64,000 nucleotides of DNA from Pistricoccus aurantiacus (GTDB lineage: Bacteria > Pseudomonadota > Gammaproteobacteria > Pseudomonadales > Halomonadaceae), in the NCBI RefSeq assembly GCF_007954585.1, contig NZ_CP042382.1:3472001-3536000 (forward strand). Reading direction: 5' to 3'. Both the position numbers and the translations under genes were made by a program. Position 1 is the first letter of the stretch; every line of letters begins with the position of its first letter. Positions 1 through 7,559 of this stretch are shown one piece after another. The notes below the pieces were generated by a model, which did not search any database, was not told the DNA's origin, and worked only from the letters and a program-made list of their open reading frames with translations.

Positions 1-381
1 ACGATCTACGTGCCCGGGCGGCTCTTTTCCGTCAACCTGGCCACCGCGGACCACGTGCCGGGGTTGTTCGCCCGCAACGAGCGGCTGGTATGCCTCTTCG
101 ATACGGCGCATGGACCGATGGCCATGGTGCTGGTAGGCGCGATGATCGTCGCCGCCATCGAGACGGTCTGGGCAGGCCAGATCACCCCGCTGCCCGGGTC
201 GCCTCAAACCACCCGCTTCGACGAGCCGGTCGTACTTCCCAAGGGCGCGGAAATGGGCCGTTTCAAGCTCGGCTCCACGGTGATTCTCTGTCTGCCCAAG
301 GGAATCGACTTCAAGGACAGTCTCGATGCCAACGACAGCATGGTCAGCATGGGACAGTCCTTGGGTATTGTTTCTCCTTGA
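1..381 (+). CDS. psd: Phosphatidylserine decarboxylase, C-terminal part (5' end outside window)
   Basis: This is the last roughly 126 codons of a phosphatidylserine decarboxylase, which makes phosphatidylethanolamine at the inner membrane. The open frame runs in from the window edge. Family landmarks are visible: GRLFSVN, then FARNER, then HGPMA, and finally the LGST site near the end. In this family the LGS(T) serine is where the proenzyme cleaves itself and forms the pyruvoyl group. The gene ends at the TGA at 379-381, and a hairpin follows about 40 bases later. The truncation is caused by the window edge, not by mutation. Confidence 0.93.
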   Translation, partial: TIYVPGRLFSVNLATADHVPGLFARNERLVCLFDTAHGPMAMVLVGAMIVAAIETVWAGQITPLPGSPQTTRFDEPVVLPKGAEMGRFKLGSTVILCLPKGIDFKDSLDANDSMVSMGQSLGIVSP

Positions 382-418
382 TGAAATTGAAACAGCATCC
401 ATCGTGAACATGCCTTCA

Positions 419-448
419 AGGCGTACCGCTCCATTGAGCGGTACGCCT
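419..448 (+). terminator. Hairpin after psd, possible terminator
   Basis: A perfect 12-bp inverted repeat (AGGCGTACCGCT and its complement) encloses a 6-base loop. It lies 38 bases after the psd stop. No clear T-run follows on either strand, so termination is inferred from position and stem strength only. Confidence 0.5.
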
Positions 449-480
449 GATTGAAGTGACACGCGATTTCCAGCAAGACC

Positions 481-800
481 TTAGATCGTTGCCATGCCGC
501 CATCCACGAAAAGCTCTTCGCCGGTAATGCAACTGGCCGCACATCCGCCGAGTCGATGTGATCGATGGGCGCCAGTCAGTTGACCCCGGCGTTGGCAAAC
601 AGCACGTCCACGCGCCCATGGGATTTTTCCAGCAAGGCCGTTGGATCATTCATTGCTGTCGAGTCCGTCCGGTCCGCCTTCAGCGCATGAACCTTGTTGC
701 CAGATGCCTTACCCACATTCGCCACCTGGTCTGCGCGGCACCGTCTTATCTCGAGCTCCATGGCACTTCGATCTGTCTTGAGGATCTTTTCCATCACCAC
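481..800 (-). pseudogene. Decayed short-chain dehydrogenase with internal deletion
   Basis: On the minus strand one frame reads through a normal SDR mid-region ending in GRVDVLFANAGVN, where an in-frame TGA interrupts it. A few codons later (LAPIDHIDSADV) the sequence jumps directly, in another frame, to a typical SDR C-terminus (CITGEELFVDGGMA, then TAA at 481-483). The segment that should hold the catalytic Ser/Tyr/Lys, roughly 100 or more residues, is absent. No convincing N-terminal glycine motif is found upstream. This is therefore a remnant with a nonsense codon and an internal deletion. The 842-1027 stretch beyond it has a short minus-strand open frame that I cannot identify. Confidence 0.75.
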
Positions 801-1085
801 TGGCTGAGTTATTCCGGCGTTATCGACGCCACCAGCTGGTTTTATCTGCGGTCCAAGACAAACCCGGATGCACTCTTATCAACATGCGCCTGTACGCCAA
901 TAATGGCGATATTCTTTGCGAAACCGCGCTTTCTGGCCTGGAGTTGATTCGCGAGCCGACCTGTATCGTCTGGCATCATATTCAAGCCGGGGAACTCAAG
1001 GATATTACGCGGCAAGCCTGGGGTCATAAGGTTTCCCTCCCTTCACCGATACCCGCGCGCCGGCACATTTCTCATGAGGCCTTAC

Positions 1086-1559
1086 ATGACGACACTGGCG
1101 ATAGAGGACGTCCAGACCTATCCGCGCCCACCCGCCCTGGAGCCGGTGGCCCAGGCCCTGACGATCACCCTGGGCAGCCGGCAGATAGCACATACGACGC
1201 GCGCCTATCGCGTGCTCGAGACCCATCACGCGCCCACCTACTACTTTCCACCGGAGGATGTGACGGCGGAGTTGCTGCCGGTAACCGGCGAAAGCTTCTG
1301 CGAATGGAAAGGCATGGCACGCTATTTCGACGTGGTGGCAGATGAACGCATCGCCCGACGCGCCGCCTGGTGTTACGAGCGGCCTTCCGACGCCTTTCAA
1401 CCGCTGGCGGGCTATCTGGCATTCTATGCGGCCAGCATGGACCGCTGCCTGGTGGGCGACACCGAGGTGGTGCCTCAGCCCGGGAATTTCTACGGCGGCT
1501 GGGTGACGCCCAATCTGCGCGGGCGCATCAAAGGCGCCCCGGGCACCCGACATTGGTGA
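1086..1559 (+). CDS. DUF427 domain protein
   Basis: The product is about 157 residues and matches the DUF427 family throughout. It has a YPRPPALEP opening, then TTRAYRVLETHHAPTYY and PPEDV, FCEWKG in the middle, and a PQPGNFYGGW plus KGAPGT ending. The biochemical role of the family is not established. The start at 1086 is preferred over the in-frame ATG at 1074 because an AGG lies at suitable distance before it and the resulting N-terminus (MTTLAIEDVQ) fits the family. It stands alone between decayed SDR fragments. Confidence 0.88.
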   Translation: MTTLAIEDVQTYPRPPALEPVAQALTITLGSRQIAHTTRAYRVLETHHAPTYYFPPEDVTAELLPVTGESFCEWKGMARYFDVVADERIARRAAWCYERPSDAFQPLAGYLAFYAASMDRCLVGDTEVVPQPGNFYGGWVTPNLRGRIKGAPGTRHW

Positions 1560-1759
1560 CGTGGCGCTAAGCGCAGGCCGCCAATTCAAGACCCAAATGC
1601 TGATCGGGGCAAGGCCAGACTAAAGGTTCTAGCGCTGGCGGAAGCGCTGTTGGAAGTTTACTTGTATCTGCCGAACCGCCCGCTGTGACTTCCGCGATGC
1701 CATGATTCGCCCTTGATCGAGATAAACTCACAACACTTGCCCTCAAATGAATGCCATGC

Positions 1760-1906
1760 ATGAAATCCTATGATCTCAGAGTGTTCGAGAAAGTCGCCGA
1801 GCTGCCCAGGAAAATAGCGCACCCGGCGGTGTTTCTGGCATCGGATGAATCCGCTTACATGACCGGAGCGGATCTGATAGTGGACGGTGGCTGGATAAAC
1901 GTCTGA
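1760..1906 (+). pseudogene. C-terminal fragment of a second short-chain dehydrogenase
   Basis: A 48-codon frame ends with AVFLASDESAYMTG, ADLIVDGGW and INV, the standard C-terminal signature of classical SDR enzymes. Nothing upstream supplies the Rossmann motif or catalytic residues, so only the tail remains. It belongs to a different copy from the minus-strand remnant at 481-800, whose C-terminus differs. Confidence 0.7.
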
Positions 1907-1971
1907 CCAGAACAGCTACCCTGACATTATTGGTCAACTCAATCGATTGCTTAGATGCTTGGGCAATGTCT

Positions 1972-2119
1972 TCAGGCCAGTATCACACGCACCTTGTCCG
2001 CCAATTCGTCGGCCAGCACGCAACGACTGACGCCGGTTCGGGTCCGGACGGTCTGGGTCGTCATCAGGTCGATCACGAGGGACGCCCGCGTGGCGGGACT
2101 GGGATCGGCGTTTAATACG
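1972..2119 (-). pseudogene. Unidentified coding-like 3' fragment
   Basis: A minus-strand frame of about 48 codons ending in TGA at 1972-1974 shows coding-like codon use, with G or C preferred at third positions. It reads NADPSPATRASLVIDLM and then VSRCVLADELADKVRVILA. No start codon or upstream continuation is apparent and I do not recognise the family. It may be the tail of a gene lost when this SDR-rich segment decayed. Confidence 0.3.
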
Positions 2120-2223
2120 CCATTGTCCCGTTCGCTACTTCAGCCTATTCGTTTTATCGACTGGCAGCTAAAAAGAATACTGGGCACATCACTCTACTTA
2201 TTCCAACCCTTGCGGAGTTCATC

Positions 2224-2919
2224 ATGTCGACAGCACTTGTCATTGGAGCCGGCCCAGGCCTCTCAGCATCACTCGCCCGGGCGCTCAAGCAGCGTGGCCA
2301 CAGCATCGTGCTGGCGTCACGAGACACGTCCAGCCTGAGCGACCTTGCCCAGGAGATCGGCGCGACGCTCATCGACTGTAACGCTCGAAATCCAGGCGAT
2401 ATGGAGCGTCTGTTCACCATGTTGGATGAGCAGCAAGACGATCTCGACGTCGCCATCTACAACCCAAGCGCCCGCAATCAAGGGCCGATTGCAACGCTTG
2501 ACCCTGTGGATGTCGAAAATACCCTCATGATCTCGGCCTACGGTGCCTTTCTCATGGCGCATCATGCGGCCAAACGCATGCTTCCTCGCAATCAAGGGGC
2601 AATGTTTTTCACTGGCGCTACTGCGGGCGTTAAGGGGTTTGCCAACTCTGCTCCCTTCGCCATGGGGAAATTCGCGCTGCGAGGTCTATGCCAGTCGCTT
2701 GCCCGGGAGCTCCACCCCAAGGGCATTCATATTGGCCATGTCGTGATCGATGGCATCATCGGTAGTCCCGCAAACCCTGAATCCGCAAGCGGCGATGAAG
2801 ATTTTGACAACATGCTGAACCCAGACGCTATCGCCCGCACCTATATGCATCTGCTCGACCAGCACCGATCCGCCTGGTCCTGGGAAATCGAAATACGCCC
2901 CTGGGTTGAGTCCTTCTGA
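2224..2919 (+). CDS. SDR family oxidoreductase lacking the usual catalytic tyrosine
   Basis: This 231-residue protein has the SDR fold signature. A dinucleotide-binding GAGPGLSASLA lies at about residues 8-18, and NPS takes the place of NAG near residue 82. An FFTGATAG strand would carry the catalytic serine position. The canonical YxxxK is replaced by FAMGK, so tyrosine becomes phenylalanine. Related 'GPG' SDR proteins with FASAK in this place are known, so this looks like a subfamily trait and not damage. Substrate is unknown. It is intact, unlike the three SDR remnants just upstream, and is translationally coupled to a tiny downstream reading frame. Confidence 0.82.
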   Translation: MSTALVIGAGPGLSASLARALKQRGHSIVLASRDTSSLSDLAQEIGATLIDCNARNPGDMERLFTMLDEQQDDLDVAIYNPSARNQGPIATLDPVDVENTLMISAYGAFLMAHHAAKRMLPRNQGAMFFTGATAGVKGFANSAPFAMGKFALRGLCQSLARELHPKGIHIGHVVIDGIIGSPANPESASGDEDFDNMLNPDAIARTYMHLLDQHRSAWSWEIEIRPWVESF

Positions 2920-3059
2920 TGACGGTTGAGGTCGTCATGACCTTTCTGATCCGGCTTGCCCTGGTCGCGCTCTTCTTTCCATTCAGCGCCTGGTACGTTG
3001 CAACCGATTTTTTTAATGCGCGAATCCATGCGATGACGTTGGCGTCGGCCGAGGCGTAG
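2919..3059 (+). CDS. Short membrane protein frame coupled to the SDR, possibly a truncated DoxX-like gene
   Basis: The ATG overlaps the SDR stop (TGATG). The 46-residue product starts with a hydrophobic segment, MTFLIRLALVALFFPFSA, which resembles the first membrane helix of DoxX-type proteins. The frame then ends early at TAG. Full DoxX proteins have four helices, so this is either a decayed remnant or a very small membrane peptide. The remaining bases to 3200 show no further recognisable coding. Confidence 0.35.
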   Translation: MTVEVVMTFLIRLALVALFFPFSAWYVATDFFNARIHAMTLASAEA

Positions 3060-3200
3060 CAGCGGCCATGATGGCGACAGAGGCATCTTTGACTACTGGG
3101 CTACCCCTGGGCGCTTCGCAACGAGATCATCGCGGAAATCGAAAGATTGGTGAGCCCTGTATCGATACAAATTGATGCGCCTCGACCACATACCGATCGC

Positions 3201-4178
3201 TCAACAATCTGGCGTGGCAAAGGCTATCACTTCCGCCACGCTCTGCTTGCCCAGGGCCAGTTGAATCAGCCGATCGACACCCAGCGCTACGCCACTGCCT
3301 TCCGGCATGCCCGACTGTAGTGCCGCGACCAAGCGAGCATCGACATCTACCTGGGGTTTACCCGCTTTGTTACGCTCGATGTTGTCAGCAGCAAAACGCG
3401 CGGCCTGCTCGGCGGCATCGGTCAACTCATCGTAGCCGTTGGCCAGCTCCAACCCTTGTACATACACCTCGAAACGCCCCGCCACCTCTACGCCGTCTTC
3501 GGCATCCCGATGCTTGCGTGCCAGCGCCGCCTGGCTGGCGGGATAGTCGATCACCATGTCGATGCCCCCCTGCCCCAGTGTCGGTTCGATGATCAGGCCC
3601 ATCAGCAGGTCCAGGCAGTCACCCCGCGGGTTATCGCTCATATCCAGGTTACCTTGCTCGCTTGCCAGATGGCGCAGATCCACGAGTGGAACAGTAAAGG
3701 GATCGATTGCAAGCTGTTCTCGAAACAGCTCTCGGTAGCGCCGCAGCCGCCTAGGGCCCGCGTAAGGCAATAGCAGGCGAATCAGTGCTTCGATCTCGTC
3801 AATGAGATCCTCAAGCGAAAACCCCGGGCGATACCACTCCAGCATGGTGAACTCGAGGTTATGACGCCGACCCACTTCGCCGTCGCGAAAACAGCGGGCC
3901 AACTGGAAGATCGGCCCGCTATCCGCTGCCAGCAGGCGTTTCATGTGAAATTCCGGGGAGGTCTGCAGCCACAGCCGTTCACGCCCCCCCGCCGGCGTAT
4001 TGGCAATCAGCGATAGCGAATCGAGGTGCAGATCGGTACTGCCGCCGCGGCCCAGCACCGGCGTCTCGATCTCGAGCACGCCGCGCTCAGCGAAAAAGCG
4101 GCGAATCTCGGCCAGGCAGCGGGCACGCTTTCGTAGCGTCTCGATAGTGGCAGTGGGCTGCCAGTCGATCTTGTCCAT
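3201..4178 (-). CDS. epmA: EF-P--(R)-beta-lysine ligase
   Basis: EpmA (GenX/PoxA/YjeA) is a shortened class II lysyl-tRNA-synthetase-like enzyme that adenylates (R)-beta-lysine and attaches it to elongation factor P. Class II motif 2 is clear (FRDGE at about 97-101, then RRHNLEFTMLEW), as is motif 3 (GVALGVDRL at about 296-304). There is no anticodon-binding domain, as expected. The ATG at 4178 gives 325 residues, the same length as the E. coli protein, and has GGGGC before it. Upstream in-frame starts at 4190 and 4193 would add only MGLL or one residue more. Its partner efp lies just upstream and epmB is divergent beyond it. Confidence 0.95.
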   Translation of the reverse strand: MDKIDWQPTATIETLRKRARCLAEIRRFFAERGVLEIETPVLGRGGSTDLHLDSLSLIANTPAGGRERLWLQTSPEFHMKRLLAADSGPIFQLARCFRDGEVGRRHNLEFTMLEWYRPGFSLEDLIDEIEALIRLLLPYAGPRRLRRYRELFREQLAIDPFTVPLVDLRHLASEQGNLDMSDNPRGDCLDLLMGLIIEPTLGQGGIDMVIDYPASQAALARKHRDAEDGVEVAGRFEVYVQGLELANGYDELTDAAEQAARFAADNIERNKAGKPQVDVDARLVAALQSGMPEGSGVALGVDRLIQLALGKQSVAEVIAFATPDC

Positions 4179-4191
4179 CAGAAGCCCCATC

Positions 4192-4218
4192 AAAAACGCC
4201 GAGCGCTGGGCTCGGCGT
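4192..4218 (-). terminator. Rho-independent terminator of efp
   Basis: An 8-bp perfect stem (ACGCCGAG/CTCGGCGT, 4196-4218) with a 7-base loop is followed on the minus strand by five T residues. It sits 24 bases after the efp stop and just before the epmA start, so efp can be transcribed more than epmA. Confidence 0.8.
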
Positions 4219-4241
4219 CAATGTCATATATCTGAAATGGT

Positions 4242-4808
4242 TTACGCACGGCTGACGTATTCACCGCTTCGCGTATCTACCTTCAGCACTTCGCCCTGAT
4301 TGATGAATAGGGGCACGCGAACTACCGCACCGGAAGATAGGGTTGCGGGCTTGGAGCCGCCCTGGGCGGTATCGCCCTTGAGCCCCGGATCGGTCTCGAC
4401 GACTTCCAGTTCAATGAAGTTGGGCGGCGTCACGTTGATGACATTGTCGTTCCACAAGGTAACGGTATAGGGAACCTGCTCCTTGAGCCATTTCTCCGTG
4501 TCCCCCAGCGCTTTCTTTTCCACCGCGTACTGCTCGAAGGAACCATCGGTCTTCATGAAATGCCACATCTCGCCATCGGAATAGAGATACTCCATCTCCA
4601 GCTCCATGACGTCCGCGGCTTCCAGGGAGTCCCCGGACTTGAAGGTACGTTCCCATACTCGGCCAGTGTTCAGGTTGCGCAGTTTCACACGATTGAAGGC
4701 CTGGCCCTTGCCAGGTTTGACGAATTCGTTCTCGACGATGCTGCAGGGATCACCGTCCAGCATGACCTTCAGACCGCCCTTGAATTCGTTGGTAGAATAG
4801 CTCGCCAT
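4242..4808 (-). CDS. efp: Translation elongation factor P
   Basis: EF-P relieves ribosome stalling at polyproline stretches. The 188-residue length and three-domain layout are standard. The loop VKPGKGQAF places lysine at residue 34, the known site of beta-lysylation by EpmA/EpmB. The C-terminal [12 protein letters not shown] is the family signature. The gene is transcribed away from epmB across a roughly 90-bp divergent promoter region. That region contains a perfect 12-bp palindrome (GCGAAGCTTCGC, 4869-4880). With both modification genes adjacent, this organism evidently uses the beta-lysine type of EF-P activation. Confidence 0.97.
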   Translation of the reverse strand: MASYSTNEFKGGLKVMLDGDPCSIVENEFVKPGKGQAFNRVKLRNLNTGRVWERTFKSGDSLEAADVMELEMEYLYSDGEMWHFMKTDGSFEQYAVEKKALGDTEKWLKEQVPYTVTLWNDNVINVTPPNFIELEVVETDPGLKGDTAQGGSKPATLSSGAVVRVPLFINQGEVLKVDTRSGEYVSRA

Positions 4809-4901
4809 GTTTCCTCACTGATATCTGAGCAGAGTCTGAATGCTCCGCGCAAATGTATTTTCGACGAAGCGAAGCTTCGCCCTCTCTGACTGGTGTGCCG
4901 C

Positions 4902-5945
4902 ATGATAACCCGAAGCCCTATCGATGTGCAGACAACGCCGCTGCAAGATCCCGTTTCGCCGGGCACTCGAAAACCTGCCTGGCAGCGCCAGCTTGCCGGC
5001 GCCATTCGCGACCCGCGAGTGCTCTGCGAGCGGCTTCGCCTGTCGGATGCCTGGCTGCCCGGAGCCGAGACCGGCCACGCGCTTTTCGAGATTCGCGTGC
5101 CGGAGGCCTACCTGGCGCGCATTCGCCCCGGAGATCCTCACGACCCGCTGTTGCGCCAAGTGCTGCCGTTGAACGCGGAGATGCATCAGTCGCCGGGCTA
5201 TACTCTCGATCCTCTGAACGAGGCAACGCATACCCCAAGACGCGGCCTGATCCACAAGTATCACGGCCGGGTACTGCTGATCGCCAGCCCCACCTGCGCG
5301 GTGAACTGCCGCTACTGCTTCCGCCGCCATTTCCCTTACGCGGAAAACGCGCCTTCTCGCGCTCAGTGGCAAGACACCCTGGATTACCTGCGCAAGGATA
5401 CCTCGATTCGCGAAGCGATTCTTTCCGGCGGCGATCCCCTTGCCGCCAATGACCGCCAACTCGCTTGGCTGGTCGAGCAGCTCGGTGCCATCTCGCATTT
5501 CAAACGCCTGCGTATTCATACCCGGCTGCCGGTAGTGATTCCCGATCGTGTCGACCCGAAATTACTCGGCTGGCTTGGCAGGACTCGACTGCAGAAAGTG
5601 GTGGTGTTGCATATCAATCATCCCAACGAGGTCGATAACGCGGTTATCAAAGCCTGTACAAGACTCAAGGAGGCGGGTGCGACGCTGCTCAATCAAAGCG
5701 TACTGCTGCATGGTATCAACGATAGTGCTCCGGTTCTCATTGCCCTCTCCGAGCGGCTCTTCGAGGCCGGAATACTCCCCTACTACCTGCATGTGCTGGA
5801 TCCGGTACAGGGAGCCGCGCATTTCGACGTTTCGGATGAAGAAGCCAGAGGCCTGATGGAAGCACTGCGGGAACGACTGCCGGGATTCCTGATGCCCCGC
5901 CTGGTGCGTGAAGTCCCCGGAAAAAGCGCCAAGACGCCGCTGTAA
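4902..5945 (+). CDS. epmB: EF-P lysine 2,3-aminomutase (radical SAM)
   Basis: EpmB (YjeK) converts (S)-alpha-lysine to (R)-beta-lysine for EF-P modification. The radical-SAM cluster motif is C132-x3-C136-x2-C139 (CAVNCRYC), followed by RRHFPY. The ILSGGDPL motif and the downstream lysine-aminomutase features are present. The 347-residue length lacks the extra C-terminal domain of catabolic lysine aminomutases. I start at the ATG at 4902; an upstream in-frame GTG at 4893 would add three residues. It is divergent from efp. Confidence 0.94.
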   Translation: MITRSPIDVQTTPLQDPVSPGTRKPAWQRQLAGAIRDPRVLCERLRLSDAWLPGAETGHALFEIRVPEAYLARIRPGDPHDPLLRQVLPLNAEMHQSPGYTLDPLNEATHTPRRGLIHKYHGRVLLIASPTCAVNCRYCFRRHFPYAENAPSRAQWQDTLDYLRKDTSIREAILSGGDPLAANDRQLAWLVEQLGAISHFKRLRIHTRLPVVIPDRVDPKLLGWLGRTRLQKVVVLHINHPNEVDNAVIKACTRLKEAGATLLNQSVLLHGINDSAPVLIALSERLFEAGILPYYLHVLDPVQGAAHFDVSDEEARGLMEALRERLPGFLMPRLVREVPGKSAKTPL

Positions 5946-6119
5946 TACAGGCCCCTTGCTATCAATCAAAATTGGGTCGCTTCTTATGAATCTCGAGGAA
6001 CGATTGCATCGCTATCGAGCCAATCATCGACCTTGTAAAGACGAAAACTATAGGGCTGGCGATCAGGGTGAGAGCGTGAACATTTGTTAAGCATGGGCGG
6101 TCTCAATGATCAAGTGCAT

Positions 6120-6330
6120 ATATGGTCTCCTCCCGGCTTGCAAGGCCTCAGGCTGAAGAAAGGGACAGGTTGGCTTTCATATATCCGGCCTGTTGTTGAA
6201 GCCTGAGGCTTCTGGCCTTGATGAGACATTCGCGCATACCGTCCTCATCAACACTTCGGCATTGGCTGCCTCTGCACTTGCCAGGTTAATAGATCAATGC
6301 CGACTGTCTTATGCTTATTCATGGTCTCCT
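6120..6330 (-). mobile_element. Transposase remnant, possibly IS110 family
   Basis: On the minus strand a strong ribosome site (GGAGGAGACC) precedes an ATG at 6322 and the short frame MNKHKTVGIDL, which resembles the N-terminus of IS110-type transposases. The frame is lost after about a dozen codons and stops at 6248. A second copy of the GGAGGAGACCAT sequence lies at about 6122-6133. A 10-bp inverted repeat (GCCTCAGGCT at 6145-6154, complement at 6200-6209) lies between. The family assignment rests on few residues. Confidence 0.4.
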
Positions 6331-6369
6331 CCTGCTTACCTACAGATAGTGGACGTCACCTCTATCTTG

Positions 6370-6700
6370 GCGCATGTCGACGACGGCTTGGCGGGTCACC
6401 GCGCCCGATTGACACGCCACCGGCCTCGCCGATTATCGAAGCTGCATCCTGATGGCGAACTGTTCGAACTGGTGGTTTATCTACTACGTAAATACTGGTC
6501 ACCCGAGCAGGTAAGCCGCACACTGAAACGTATGATCATCCCGACTGCCAGATCTCTCACGAGGCCATCTATAATGCGCTTCATGTCATGCCACGGGGCA
6601 CGATCAAAAAACACTGGACTGGAGAACGCCATTGGAAGTTTATGCCGATGTGCTCAAGAAGTCCGTCGCTGATACGACCACCCTTCAATAATGTTGAGCT
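6370..6700 (+). mobile_element. Frameshifted IS30-family transposase remnant
   Basis: Two consecutive frames on the plus strand together read like an IS30 transposase middle section. One has HRPRRLSKLHPDGELFELV followed by YWSPEQVSRTLKRM. After a frameshift the other reads PDCQISHEAIYNAL and VMPRGTIKKHW. The N-terminal HTH and the C-terminal DDE end are missing or scrambled. I see no intact flanking terminal repeats. Confidence 0.7.
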
Positions 6701-7030
6701 TGGAACTCGAGATCGCCCCCTGACCTTTTCCCCACCACCGCTTGACGCCTGCTTCTTGGTGGCGCGCTCTACCGATCTTGCGTTTCTACATGGTATTGGC
6801 CGATACGGGCTCTTCTCGTACCTGATAGCGATGTTTCCTTCGCAAAGGGCTGCAACATACAAGAAAAGAAGGGATTCAATTTGCCCGAATGGAAAAACAG
6901 CATCTACCCTAGGTGATAGCTGCCATTGAAAAATGGCAAACAATGAAGATCATCCCTCTTGATGGTGATCCAGATTCATTTCGTCAGACGTAGGGAAGCA
7001 TGCTAAATTTTCAGTCAATAGGGAGAAACG
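6700..7030. other. Non-coding or decayed sequence after the transposase remnants
   Basis: Only short overlapping frames with no recognisable protein family are present. Base composition is more AT-rich than in neighbouring genes, consistent with decayed insertion material. The right edge holds the ribosome site (GGGAG) of the following lipoprotein gene. Confidence 0.5.
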
Positions 7031-7032
7031 CT

Positions 7033-7482
7033 ATGAAGCGCGAAGCACCGCGAGAGTTGATGGAGTTGAAACGCAGGAACGGCGCCGTATGGCGCGGCGT
7101 TGGAGTATTGTCCTTGGCATTTCTGCTTACAGCCGGACTCACCGCCTGTAGCGACGACGAATCCGATTCAGCTCCACAGGAAGATACGATGGAGCAGCCG
7201 GCAACGGATTCGACTTCCGGGCAGGACGACATGGGAGCATCCGACAATACTGACTCGGACGATAGTTCGGGCGCCATGCAGTCCGACGAAACAGCGGGTG
7301 AGATGAGCGAAGATTCCACGGCGGAAATGCCATCTCAGGAGGAAGCGATGCCTCAGTCGGATACCTCGAACGCTGATCAAGCCGGTCAGCCTGCCGATCA
7401 AGGAGATCAGGGGGTGGACGAGACTCGTGAACCAACGTCCGAACCTTCGGAAGAGACCCAAGACAACCAGACGTCACAATAA
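7033..7482 (+). CDS. Small acidic lipoprotein of unknown function
   Basis: The 149-residue product has a lipoprotein signal peptide: a basic N-region, a hydrophobic stretch VGVLSLAFLLTAG, and the lipobox L36-T37-A38-C39. The mature part is very rich in Asp, Glu, Ser, Gln and Thr, nearly lacks hydrophobic residues, and is probably disordered. The start at 7033 is chosen for the GGGAG ahead of it. Such acidic low-complexity lipoproteins are common in halophiles but have no assigned role. It is monocistronic and ends in a strong terminator. Confidence 0.75.
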   Translation: MKREAPRELMELKRRNGAVWRGVGVLSLAFLLTAGLTACSDDESDSAPQEDTMEQPATDSTSGQDDMGASDNTDSDDSSGAMQSDETAGEMSEDSTAEMPSQEEAMPQSDTSNADQAGQPADQGDQGVDETREPTSEPSEETQDNQTSQ

Positions 7483-7486
7483 GACG

Positions 7487-7515
7487 AAGGAGCCCGATTC
7501 GGGCTCCTTTTCATT
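7487..7515. terminator. Strong bidirectional terminator between lipoprotein gene and leuA
   Basis: A 10-11-bp near-perfect stem (AAGGAGCCCG/CGGGCTCCTT, 7487-7509) with a tiny loop is followed by TTTTCATTTTCC on the plus strand. On the minus strand a weaker T-containing tract follows. It lies 5 bases after the lipoprotein stop and about 50 bases beyond the convergent leuA stop. Confidence 0.85.
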
Positions 7516-7559
7516 TTCCTTCTCGACAACCGATGACTGCGTCGCCTGGCGCAATCGCG

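Noticed and set aside
884-1345. Plus-strand 153-codon frame and the opposing minus-strand frame at 1005-1589
   Set aside because: Both overlap the recognised DUF427 gene in other frames and show no family similarity.
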